From Alteromonas gracilis (GTDB lineage Bacteria; Pseudomonadota; Gammaproteobacteria; Enterobacterales; Alteromonadaceae), in assembly GCF_002993325.1 (NCBI RefSeq), contig NZ_PVNO01000005.1, positions 62,001 to 126,000 on the forward strand: a stretch of DNA of 64,000 bases, given 5' to 3'. The notes under the pieces were generated by a model. The model was given only the letters and a program-made list of their open reading frames with translations. It was not told where the DNA came from and did no database searches. Positions 1 through 7,873 of the stretch are shown here, in pieces (the first letter of the stretch is position 1; each line of letters begins with the position of its first letter). A program made the translations under genes and the position numbers.

Positions 1-110
1 AGAAAGGTCGACTCGTAATCCCCCAGTGATGTTTTTATTTCATCCCATGCAGATTGGCCGTATCGATTAATCACTGTTGTGGATATAAATTTGTTTATCA
101 TGCCGTACAC
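1..110 (-). CDS. H-NOX haem/NO-binding protein, N-terminal fragment (cut by window edge)
   Basis: Reading leftward from a GTG at 110, the first 36 codons begin MYGMINKFISTTVINRYG and continue with a SAWDEIK segment. This matches the start of H-NOX (HNOB) haem sensors, which typically begin M-Y/K-G-x-I-N, with an R-F/Y-G-x-x-x-W block about 20 residues in. A strong ribosome binding site, AAGGAG, lies seven bases before the GTG. The rest of the gene, including the haem-ligating histidine, is outside the window. H-NOX proteins bind NO or O2 through a b-type haem and usually control an adjacent histidine kinase or diguanylate cyclase/phosphodiesterase; that partner would be further left. The family call rests only on this N-terminal block. 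Confidence 0.75.
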   Translation of the reverse strand, partial: MYGMINKFISTTVINRYGQSAWDEIKTSLGDYESTF

Positions 111-221
111 GGGGCATCTCCTTTACACTACCTATGAAAAAAATAGCACAGGGTTTTGAAACTGCGAGTTAAGTGTTGTCAGATTGATGACTACTTTATT
201 CAAAGGTAGGCGGCAGATAAT

Positions 222-250
222 AAAAATGCGGCATTAAGCCGCATTTTTTT
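222..250. terminator. Bidirectional intrinsic terminator
   Basis: The arms AAAAATGCGGC and GCCGCATTTTT flank a five-base loop and are followed by a T run on both strands. It lies 14 bases past the stop codon of the leftward acyl-CoA dehydrogenase gene and separates it from the H-NOX gene. Confidence 0.85.
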
Positions 251-263
251 GTGTTAGTTTTTG

Positions 264-1484
264 CTACTGATATTTTTTAAGCTCTAGGCGCGACACCATA
301 CCTTTATGTACTTCGTCAGGGCCGTCAGCTAGGCGAAGGGCTCTCGCGCCAGCCGCAAAGCGTGCTAGTGGGAAGTCGCTACACATGCCTGCGCCGCCGT
401 GAATTTGAAGTGCCATATCCACCACGCTTTGTAGCATGTTCGGCACTACTACTTTGATGGCCGAGATCTCTGTCATAGCGTGTTTAACGCCAAGGTTATC
501 TATCTTCCATGCTGCGTGAAGGGTAAGCAAACGCGCTTGCTCAATCGCCATACGAGCATCCGCAACACGCTCTAGGTTGCCACCTAAGCGAATGATAGGT
601 TTACCGAAGGCAACGCGCTCGTGACCCCGTTTAAGCGCAAGCTCTAATGCTTTCTCTGCCATACCGATAGCGCGCATACAGTGGTGAATGCGGCCTGGGC
701 CTAAGCGACCTTGTGCTATAGCAAACCCTTTGCCTAATCCCATGATAATGTTGTTCTTACTTACGCGAACATTATCAAAGTGCATTTCGCCGTGGCCGTA
801 TGGCGCGTCGTAATCGCCGTAAGCATCTAGCATACGCTTTATAGTAATTCCGGGTGTGTCTAGCGGCACAATTACCATACTGTGGCGGCTGTGCTTGTCA
901 TTTTCTGGGTTGCTAAGACCCATGAATATCGTGAATGCCGCGTTAGGATGGCCTAAGCCTGTCGACCACCACTTCTTGCCGTTAATAACAACGTCGTCAC
1001 CATCTTCAATAATGGTGGCGGCCATGTTGGTCGCATCAGACGATGCAACATCAGGTTCTGTCATGCCAAATACTGAACGAATTTCACCAGCCAGCAATGG
1101 TGTCAGCCACTGTTCTTTTTGTGCATCGCTACCAAAGTGATACAGCACTTCCATGTTGCCGGTATCAGGCGCATTACAGTTGAAGATTTCCGGGGCAAAC
1201 AAGTATTTCCCCATGCGCTCAGCCATCGGCGCATATTCCAGCGTAGTCAGGCCTTGGCCTAGCTTAGCATCGGGTAAGAATAAATTCGCTAAGCCTGCTT
1301 CACGTGCTTTGGCTTTAAGTGCTTCAGTGCCAGGGTGCAGCTTCCAGTTTTTCCAGTCGCCGTGATTATTTTCTTTATGATGAAAGTCGTAAACTTCATT
1401 TTCAATTGGCGCTATATGTTCAGCAATGAAGTTATCAAGTTTTTCTAATAAGGCTTTGGTTTTGTCGTTATGTGAGAAATCCAT
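264..1484 (-). CDS. Acyl-CoA dehydrogenase (ACAD10/11-like)
   Basis: A 406-residue protein with the complete acyl-CoA dehydrogenase fold. It has an N-terminal helical domain, a central beta domain with FGMTEPDVASSDATN near residue 140 (FAD/substrate region), and a C-terminal helical domain with QIHGGAGMCSDFPLARF and RLADGPDEVH near the end. These motifs fit the long-chain or ACAD10/11-like branch. The reaction is FAD-dependent alpha,beta-dehydrogenation of an acyl-CoA in the cytoplasm, passing electrons to ETF. The exact chain-length or branched substrate cannot be read from the sequence. It stands alone, with a terminator directly behind it, and is divergent from a LysR gene that is the obvious candidate regulator. 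Confidence 0.9.
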   Translation of the reverse strand: MDFSHNDKTKALLEKLDNFIAEHIAPIENEVYDFHHKENNHGDWKNWKLHPGTEALKAKAREAGLANLFLPDAKLGQGLTTLEYAPMAERMGKYLFAPEIFNCNAPDTGNMEVLYHFGSDAQKEQWLTPLLAGEIRSVFGMTEPDVASSDATNMAATIIEDGDDVVINGKKWWSTGLGHPNAAFTIFMGLSNPENDKHSRHSMVIVPLDTPGITIKRMLDAYGDYDAPYGHGEMHFDNVRVSKNNIIMGLGKGFAIAQGRLGPGRIHHCMRAIGMAEKALELALKRGHERVAFGKPIIRLGGNLERVADARMAIEQARLLTLHAAWKIDNLGVKHAMTEISAIKVVVPNMLQSVVDMALQIHGGAGMCSDFPLARFAAGARALRLADGPDEVHKGMVSRLELKKYQ

Positions 1485-1653
1485 AGGGTACCTTTATCTT
1501 TATATTGTTCGCTTTAGTTTGTAATGCTTAGAAACAGCGTATTTGAGTTTCGCATCACATGGTCGGGTTGTTTATCCAAGCGCGCAAAACCATGTATTGT
1601 GATCATCGAATAGGGCGCGCGAATGTACTTCGTTAGGCTCATACTAGAGAAAC

Positions 1654-1681
1654 TTGCTCAGTGAATGAAATGAAATATAAT
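1654..1681 (+). promoter_or_regulatory. Putative sigma-70 promoter for the LysR gene
   Basis: TTGCTC at 1654-1659 and a perfect TATAAT at 1676-1681 are separated by 16 bases. Transcription would start close to 1688, leaving a leader of under 20 bases before the ATG at 1706. The -35 match is only partial, so the call is tentative. Confidence 0.45.
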
Positions 1682-1705
1682 CCTTAAATGGTGTGAATTT
1701 TATTC

Positions 1706-2641
1706 ATGGTTTGGCGAATGCTTGAAGACAGACAATTTGAAAAGCTCGATTTGAATTTGCTGAAGGTGTTTGAAGCCCTTTGGCAGCATAGAAACATGAC
1801 CCGGGTGGCTGAAGCGCTGCACATTACGCCGTCGGCAGTTAGCCATGCCATGCGCCGGTTTCGGGATATTTTAGGCGACCCGCTTTTTGTAAAAGAAAAG
1901 CAAAGTATGCTGCCTACCGCTGCCTGCGAACGGTTAGCCCCCGCTATATTGAAAGCCTTGGGCGATATTCGAAAAGCGCTAGGGGAGTTTGCTGACTTCA
2001 ACCCGTTACACAGCCATCAGCGCTTTGTTATCGCCATGCAAGAGTCGTTAGAATTAGGTGTGTTGCCAGTTTTACTCTCTACCCTTGAAAAGCAGGCGCC
2101 TAATATCGAAATAGTAAGCACTCGCTTACATCGTGACACCATGCTGGCTGATTTAACCAATCGAAACCTTCACTTAGTTATTGATATTGGCCGCGCCGTT
2201 GCAGCACCTATTTCACATTCTCTCTTACGTCGAGATACCTACAAAGTGCTTATGAATAAGCAAAACCCCTTGGCGCAGAATTTAGATAAGAAAAAGTACG
2301 TGGCTGCACGTCATATTACGGTATCTAACCGCGCTAAAGGCGCGTCGGTAGAAGAAATTGCGCTGCAACAATTAGGCGTAAGTCGGCCCTCTTTGTGGCG
2401 TTGCCAAAATTACCGGGCTGCAGCAGATGTGGTGGCTAATACCGAGGCTTTGTTAACCTTGCCGGGTTCTGTGGCCGATGCGGTAAGCGACGATAACCTG
2501 ATAAGCACTAAACTGCCTTATCAAATACCTGCACTGGAAACGCACCTTTACTGGCATAGCCAGCAAGAAGGCGAACCCGGGCTGATGTGGCTTCGCGATT
2601 TAATGCTACACTTGTTCGCTGAATCTGGTCTTACCAGATAG
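1706..2641 (+). CDS. LysR-family transcriptional regulator
   Basis: A 311-residue protein. The N-terminal winged helix-turn-helix (about residues 18-77) contains the LysR pattern LNLLKVFEALWQHRNMTRVA followed by LHITPSAVSHAMRRF. A periplasmic-binding-protein-like effector domain fills the rest. The helix-turn-helix resembles the NodD/PnbR/LeuO subgroup (LDLNLLKVFEAL start). No clear Shine-Dalgarno precedes the ATG at 1706, and an in-frame ATG at 1718 is an alternative. It is divergent from the acyl-CoA dehydrogenase gene across a 221-base gap, the usual LysR layout, so control of that gene is inferred. The effector is unknown. Confidence 0.88.
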   Translation: MVWRMLEDRQFEKLDLNLLKVFEALWQHRNMTRVAEALHITPSAVSHAMRRFRDILGDPLFVKEKQSMLPTAACERLAPAILKALGDIRKALGEFADFNPLHSHQRFVIAMQESLELGVLPVLLSTLEKQAPNIEIVSTRLHRDTMLADLTNRNLHLVIDIGRAVAAPISHSLLRRDTYKVLMNKQNPLAQNLDKKKYVAARHITVSNRAKGASVEEIALQQLGVSRPSLWRCQNYRAAADVVANTEALLTLPGSVADAVSDDNLISTKLPYQIPALETHLYWHSQQEGEPGLMWLRDLMLHLFAESGLTR

Positions 2642-2836
2642 ATTCTGATAGGATTTGGCGTAATCAATAGTGCTAACGCCATCGAGTTAGATGCAGTGCT
2701 GACTCGCTGCTTGCGTTTAACGTATTGAATACTTTGTGAAAAACGTGCAGTAAACAGAGCGTGGAAAAACGAATGCACAGCCATATCGACTGTCACTGTT
2801 GGTAAGCTCGCACGTACTGGTGAACAGGAAGCAGTA

Positions 2837-3598
2837 ATGAAAATTCACACATTATCAGGCTACATACAGCATATTTATCTTGTTGAAGACAGCAATGGCT
2901 TGCTGTTGCTTGATGGCTGTAGCCGAGCCGACGTAGACAATGTGTGCAAATACATTACGCAAACCTTGGGTCGACCGTTAACTGACTTAAAGCTTATTGT
3001 GGTTACCCACATGCATCCCGATCACGCAGGTGGCGCTATTAAGTTGCGTCAGCGCACAGGCGCGCAAGTGGCGTCTCATCCTAAAGCGGTTAATTGGTAC
3101 GCTGGTTTTGCAGGGCGTACTGCTCACGGTATCGATTTGCTGTTAACCTGGTGGGTGGCAAATCGTATTGGCAAACCAAGAATGCCAATTTGGTATAATC
3201 CAATTTTAGCGCCAGACATGACGCTTAAAGACAACCAAACGTTGCCTGGTTTTCCCGACTGGCAGGTAATCTACACGCCGGGTCACACCGATCATGATTT
3301 AACCCTTGCGCACATTCCTACGCAGCAGGCTTACATTGCTGACGTGCTAGTGCAGGTGAAGGGCGAACTCGTTCCACCGTATCCGTTGTGTCACCCGAAC
3401 CAATACCGTGAAAGCTTAAAAAGGCTGGCGCAGTCACAAATTGATACATTCTTTTGCGCCCACGTTCCGCCCACCAAAAAATCAGATATCGATTTCGAAC
3501 ACGTTATCGAAAATGCACCGCGCAAGCCAAAGAATCACTGGCATTCCAGTAAAAATCGCATAAAGAAAAAGCTCTTCAACCAAACCCGCGAGCATTAA
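2837..3598 (+). CDS. MBL-fold metallo-hydrolase
   Basis: A 253-residue cytoplasmic protein with the metallo-beta-lactamase signature THMHPDHAGG at residues 57-66 (HxHxDH metal site) and a second metal-site histidine in YTPGHTDHD near residue 150. These support a di-metal hydrolase. The family covers glyoxalase II, RNases, lactonases and many uncharacterised enzymes, and nothing here narrows the substrate. The start is well supported by AGGAAG seven or so bases upstream of the ATG. The C-terminus is lysine/arginine-rich. It stands alone between the LysR gene and the ycjX promoter region. Confidence 0.85.
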   Translation: MKIHTLSGYIQHIYLVEDSNGLLLLDGCSRADVDNVCKYITQTLGRPLTDLKLIVVTHMHPDHAGGAIKLRQRTGAQVASHPKAVNWYAGFAGRTAHGIDLLLTWWVANRIGKPRMPIWYNPILAPDMTLKDNQTLPGFPDWQVIYTPGHTDHDLTLAHIPTQQAYIADVLVQVKGELVPPYPLCHPNQYRESLKRLAQSQIDTFFCAHVPPTKKSDIDFEHVIENAPRKPKNHWHSSKNRIKKKLFNQTREH

Positions 3599-3636
3599 AT
3601 AAACAACGCGTTTTTTGTTTCACAGTGATAACTTAG

Positions 3637-3653
3637 CTGGCACTGCCCTTGCT
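3637..3653 (+). promoter_or_regulatory. Sigma-54-type promoter before ycjX
   Basis: The sequence CTGGCACTGCCCTTGCT matches the sigma-54 (RpoN) consensus YTGGCACGNNNNTTGCW at every strongly conserved base. The -24 GG and -12 GC are separated by exactly ten bases, and the only clear departure is T for G after TGGCAC. Transcription would begin near 3664, leaving a leader of about 147 bases before ycjX. In E. coli, ycjXF belong to the sigma-54/PspF phage-shock regulon, which makes the location meaningful. Confidence 0.7.
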
Positions 3654-3701
3654 TTTACCTCTTAATAACCACATTACTCTTTAGGTCGTACCTAAAATTA
3701 G

Positions 3702-3729
3702 GTGAGAGCAATGAAGTGAGAGCAATCAA
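3702..3729 (+). repeat. Two tandem 14-bp direct repeats in the ycjX leader
   Basis: GTGAGAGCAATGAA is followed immediately by GTGAGAGCAATCAA, 13 of 14 bases identical. A GCTCTC at 3741-3746 is complementary to the GAGAGC cores, so either repeat could pair with it in the transcript. The role is unknown. Confidence 0.7.
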
Positions 3730-3810
3730 GCGAAAGGCGCGCTCTCAGAACGTTATTTTTAAGGTATAGGTTCAAGGGAACAGGAACTGCAAAGGCAGCA
3801 AACAAAAATA

Positions 3811-5202
3811 ATGCAAAAGAATATCGCTACGCTTTTTGACAAAACTCGGGCAATGGCGTCGCTAACTGGCGACAAGCTAAGCAGTGCGTTTAACAAAGAA
3901 ACCCACCGGTTCACTATTACCGGGCTTAGCCGAAGCGGTAAGTCCATGCTGTTTACCAGCCTTATCACTATGCTAAAAAGCCGCAGTGAAGAAGGCTATG
4001 CGTGTTTGCCCCTACTACGTTATTTACCGCCTTCTCAAGTGCTAGACATGCGAATAGAGCCCATTGAAGGCTATAAACCCTTTCCTCATTTGCAGAATAT
4101 TACTGATCTTGAAAACGGCCAGTGGCCTAAAGCTACCGAAGAAGCATTTGGTTTTAAACTAGTAGTACGACTTAAAGAAACAGCCTCGCTAAAACGTCAT
4201 GTACTGCCTCACAGCGATGTAGTGTTTGAGTTTATCGATTACCCAGGGGAATGGGTGACCGATATTCCTATGCTAAGTAAAACCTACGCCCATTGGTCAG
4301 ACTCTGCGTGGGCGCAGTTAAGCAGCGGGCCCCAGCAGTATTTTGCCAGTCAGTGGAAAGCGTTTGTCAATCAATTCGATTTCGAGCAAGAGCCTACAGA
4401 GCAGCGTATTAAGCTACTCGTTAACGCCTATCGGGATTACCTTATTAACGCCAAAGCGAACGGTATATCACTACTTCAGCCAGGCAGCTTTCTATTAGAA
4501 TCGAGCGATTTCGATTGGCAGGCGTTTGGTTTCACGCCACTACCGTCTAGCATTACCAGCGATGTATCGCACCCGTGGTTCAAAATTTTTGATAAGCATT
4601 TTTCGAAATTTCAAAGTCGATGGCTAACGCCGTTAAAACAGTCCATTTTTAAAGAAACCGATAAGCAAATTATTCTGGTGGATTTGTTTGAAGGGCTTAA
4701 CCACAGCAGGCAGCACTTGTATCAGTTAAAGGAAACTTTAAGCCATTTGGCCGACACTTTTGTGTACGGACAAAGCACGTGGTTTTCGCGCAATGTGCTG
4801 AAAAAAGAACAAATAGGCAAAGTGGCGTTTGTAGCGACCAAGTCAGATCTCGTGCCAGTAAGTCAGCGTGCAAACTTACTCAGTTTACTTACTCAAATTA
4901 CTGAAGGAGCCAGAGCTCGGTTCGATGATAAGCCTATTCAATTCGAACACTTTTTAGTATCTAGCATGCAAGTGACCGATGATGGCAGTAACGAAGATGC
5001 TATTCGCTATCAAGACACTGATGGCCGCTATGTCGAATCTATTTTTGAACCCATTCCAAGCACGCTGAAAGAAATGGAAGAAGGCAGCCATTTTCCAGTA
5101 CCTGATGTGAGTGTGCCTAATGATTTTAAAGCGCGCATTTTAGCAGGTAAGGGCGTAGACAGACTGCTTCAGTTTTTACTGGGCAAAGGAGAGCAAGAAT
5201 GA
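3811..5202 (+). CDS. ycjX: YcjX family GTP-binding stress protein
   Basis: A 463-residue protein carrying the YcjX/DUF463 pattern. The P-loop GLSRSGKS is at residues 38-45, followed by a DYPGEW segment near 147 (switch II/Walker B-like, DxxG), QIILVDLFEGLN, and FVATKSDLVP as the guanine-specificity region (T/NKxD). YcjX proteins are GTPases of the dynamin-like/TRAFAC class induced with the phage-shock response; their molecular job is unsettled. The downstream ycjF gene begins inside the ycjX stop (ATGA overlap), so the two are translationally coupled. A sigma-54-like promoter upstream supports stress control. No pspABC genes are visible nearby. Confidence 0.9.
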   Translation: MQKNIATLFDKTRAMASLTGDKLSSAFNKETHRFTITGLSRSGKSMLFTSLITMLKSRSEEGYACLPLLRYLPPSQVLDMRIEPIEGYKPFPHLQNITDLENGQWPKATEEAFGFKLVVRLKETASLKRHVLPHSDVVFEFIDYPGEWVTDIPMLSKTYAHWSDSAWAQLSSGPQQYFASQWKAFVNQFDFEQEPTEQRIKLLVNAYRDYLINAKANGISLLQPGSFLLESSDFDWQAFGFTPLPSSITSDVSHPWFKIFDKHFSKFQSRWLTPLKQSIFKETDKQIILVDLFEGLNHSRQHLYQLKETLSHLADTFVYGQSTWFSRNVLKKEQIGKVAFVATKSDLVPVSQRANLLSLLTQITEGARARFDDKPIQFEHFLVSSMQVTDDGSNEDAIRYQDTDGRYVESIFEPIPSTLKEMEEGSHFPVPDVSVPNDFKARILAGKGVDRLLQFLLGKGEQE

Positions 5203-6311
5203 GCGATAAACCTTATAAATTTGATGAAAGCCCAGAACCTACTGGCCCGTCTACGCTTAAAAATAATGGGTTTGGCGAGCAAGACGGCACGGCTTATTCG
5301 GAACACGTGTCTCAACAACGTGATCAGTATGATGAGCAGCTAAATGAAACAACCGCTGATGACGGTAATGATTATCAAGATGGCGAGCCAACGCACAAAT
5401 CAGGCTCTGTGAATAAACCGCAGTACAAAACTAAGGTAAAAACACAAACCTTAGATATTGCACAGCCCAAGACCAAGCTTCCACAGCAAGTTAGTGAAGA
5501 CGTGTGGGAAGTAGATGTAAATAAAGAGGGCATTTCTTTAGGTGCGGCAACCTTGGGGTTTGGCGTTGTTTCGTTAATTGGCTTTTTTGTATTTGAAGCC
5601 TATACCACCCTTGCTGCTAACGTTTCTGACCATCCCATTGGAACAGGCGTATTAGGTGCGCTACTGGTGGGGTTTGTTAGCTGTTTTAGCTTTTTAAGTT
5701 TCAAAGAGTGGCGCGGCTACAAGCAAGTGAATACGGCGATGGAAGATGCTGGTGTTATTCGAAATTTGCTGGTTAATAAGCGAAATGAAACTTCACCACA
5801 AAAAATAGACCGGGTGTTAAGTCAGCACGGAAAACGCTTTTCCCGGGGCTCTTACGCAGCGCACTGCTTCGACCGATATAAACAGCAACTTCAAGACGAT
5901 ATGACAGGGCCAGAACGACTTGGTCTTTACGAAGATACGGTATTAAAGCCTGTACAGGAAAAGGCCCATAAGGTACTCAATAAAGAGTCGGTAACGGCTG
6001 GAAGCCTGGCGTTTATTAGCCCAAACAATCTTATTCAAACCTTTGCTGTGATTTGGATTAGCTTTCGTACCATTCGCCGTATGGCCCGTGTATATGGGCT
6101 AAGGCCAAGTACAGCAGGAAACTGGAAATTGCTAAAAGTGCTGGCTCAAAACATTGCGGCGCAGGGCGTATTTGACTTGGCTACCGATGAAGTCGCCAAT
6201 CAAATTGGTGGCAGCTTGTCGGCCAAGTTTATGGAAAACTCGGCCGAAGCCATAGCTGCAGGCGCACTTAACGCCCGTTTAGGGCGCGCACTAATTAAGT
6301 TGCTTAAATAG
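5199..6311 (+). CDS. ycjF: YcjF/TIGR01620 family membrane protein (DUF697)
   Basis: A 370-residue protein. The first ~100 residues are acidic, polar and probably disordered. Two membrane helices follow at about residues 115-137 and 147-167, and the C-terminal DUF697-type domain contains AVIWISFRTIRRMARVYGLRPS. This is the architecture of YcjF, the membrane partner encoded with YcjX in the phage-shock regulon. Its start overlaps the ycjX stop by four bases, indicating coupled translation. It is likely an inner-membrane protein working with YcjX under envelope stress; the biochemical function is not established. Confidence 0.88.
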   Translation: MSDKPYKFDESPEPTGPSTLKNNGFGEQDGTAYSEHVSQQRDQYDEQLNETTADDGNDYQDGEPTHKSGSVNKPQYKTKVKTQTLDIAQPKTKLPQQVSEDVWEVDVNKEGISLGAATLGFGVVSLIGFFVFEAYTTLAANVSDHPIGTGVLGALLVGFVSCFSFLSFKEWRGYKQVNTAMEDAGVIRNLLVNKRNETSPQKIDRVLSQHGKRFSRGSYAAHCFDRYKQQLQDDMTGPERLGLYEDTVLKPVQEKAHKVLNKESVTAGSLAFISPNNLIQTFAVIWISFRTIRRMARVYGLRPSTAGNWKLLKVLAQNIAAQGVFDLATDEVANQIGGSLSAKFMENSAEAIAAGALNARLGRALIKLLK

Positions 6312-6416
6312 CGCGACTTTCTCATTTGTTAGGCTGCGCTAAGGACGTTGTGCATCCTAACTGCCAGTGGTGCGTTAAGTAATTTAGCGCGAAATCTACT
6401 CGCTGGCGTACCAGTG

Positions 6417-7646
6417 TTATAGTGCCTTTTTAGTGGGTACAACCACGTTAGCAAAAATAAGCCCCGCCACTAGCGACATAAAAATAAGAAACACTTCTTG
6501 GCCTAAATGATCGGCCTTTACAAAGTCTTGGCCGGTCATAAACGAGTTCAAACCAATATAGGTTTTAGACCCCGGCACCAACACGATAAGCCCGTGCATG
6601 GCAACAATGGTAGCTGGTTGGTTGGCAATGCGAGTAAACGCGTTAGCAAAAATACCTAATGCGAATGCACCCACGAATGCACCTAGCCCCGGGCTCATGT
6701 AATCTGAGCTCCATGCGGTAGCGCTGTAGGCAATAAATGCCGCTGCCAGCGCCCAAGGAATATGTTTAATACGCGTTCTGAATATCGCAACTAGGGCAAT
6801 ACACAGTAAGAATACCGCGAGCCACGTTGCCCAGTAAGGCAATGATTCTGCTGGCGTATACACGTTTTCACCGAACGCGCTAAAGCCCACAGACACACCC
6901 AGAAACGCGCCAAAGTACAATTTAAACAGCTGCATGATAGCGTCCATGGTGCGGGCGGTACCCGACACCATATTACGGGATGACAGCTCGGCAAGGCCCA
7001 TGGTTAAGGCAAGACCTGGCACAAACACAATGACCGATGAAAGCACAACCAGCGGAATGTTGATGCCTGGGTCAACGTACTGACCGATAGCGCAGGCAAG
7101 AATACCGCCTACAAATGCGGTAACTGGCTCTAGCATTAAGTTTACGCGTTTAGACTGCTGTGCCCATAAGGTCCATAAATAGGCCACAATACCTAGCGCG
7201 CCCGACCAGCCAATTTCACTCCAGCTAGCTCCCATCAGCATGGCAAATGCGCCAGTAGCCATGGCAAAGGCAACACCGGTTACCCATTTCCCGTAGGGGC
7301 TACCCATGGCGTCAATTTCGTCTAAACGCTTGTCTGCTTCACTTAGTGTTAATTTGCCCGATAGGAGTTCGCTGGCTAGTTCGTCGGTGAGGGACAATGC
7401 ATTCATGTCTAGATCGCCAGGTAACAAACGGGCCGCATGATTGTATTCGTCTTCGTGACGGTCGCTCCAGATAACAAAAGTTAGTGACGTGGGCGTTGAA
7501 ATAAATGAAGCGTGGACGCCCAAATATTTGGCGACTTCACCAAGGTAAGCTTCAAGACGGAACGCAGGGGTACCGTACTTGTGCAGCATTTTTCCTAGCT
7601 TCACTATAAATTTACGAATTTGAATAAATTCAACGGTATCCAACAC
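6417..7646 (-). CDS. ThrE-type threonine/serine exporter
   Basis: A membrane protein of about 409 residues. It has a cytoplasmic N-terminal ThrE (DUF1212) domain with GTPAFRLEAYL and SFISTPTS, followed by about ten hydrophobic helices covering the ThrE and ThrE_2 (DUF3815) halves (GALVGAFALG-type repeats). The family exports threonine and serine by proton motive force. I place the start at the GTG at 7646, with a TTG at 7643 also possible, because AAGGG precedes it and family members begin a few residues before the F-I-V-K-L-G-K block. The open frame extends to 7766, but that extension crosses the thi operon terminator. Transport substrates are inferred from family. Confidence 0.82.
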   Translation of the reverse strand: MLDTVEFIQIRKFIVKLGKMLHKYGTPAFRLEAYLGEVAKYLGVHASFISTPTSLTFVIWSDRHEDEYNHAARLLPGDLDMNALSLTDELASELLSGKLTLSEADKRLDEIDAMGSPYGKWVTGVAFAMATGAFAMLMGASWSEIGWSGALGIVAYLWTLWAQQSKRVNLMLEPVTAFVGGILACAIGQYVDPGINIPLVVLSSVIVFVPGLALTMGLAELSSRNMVSGTARTMDAIMQLFKLYFGAFLGVSVGFSAFGENVYTPAESLPYWATWLAVFLLCIALVAIFRTRIKHIPWALAAAFIAYSATAWSSDYMSPGLGAFVGAFALGIFANAFTRIANQPATIVAMHGLIVLVPGSKTYIGLNSFMTGQDFVKADHLGQEVFLIFMSLVAGLIFANVVVPTKKAL

Positions 7647-7690
7647 ACTGCCCTTAAGTTTTGATAACTTTAATATGAGATAAATAAGAC

Positions 7691-7724
7691 AAAAAAGCCA
7701 GACGCATAGGAAAAGAGTCTGGCT
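7691..7724 (-). terminator. Intrinsic terminator of the thiamine operon
   Basis: On the minus strand, AGCCAGAC and GTCTGGCT form an 8-bp stem followed by six Ts. It lies about 150 bases after the thiH stop and before the ThrE start, so it closes the leftward thi operon and separates the two transcription units. Confidence 0.85.
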
Positions 7725-7873
7725 AAAATTTGTGCGGATTCTACGGAGGGTTTTATGGGAAAGCAAAACAAATTTTTTATTTATTTTGCCTTAAAAAAAC
7801 TAATCGTTTAACTGATTGCAAAGCAGCCATTTTATTACGCTTTGCGTGCATGTACTCATGCAGAGTTGAACGG

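Noticed and set aside
1531..1551. GAAAC-N11-GTTTC inverted repeat between the acyl-CoA dehydrogenase and LysR genes
   Set aside because: Five-base arms are expected by chance, and the spacing fits neither the LysR T-N11-A pattern nor a PsrA/FadR site convincingly.
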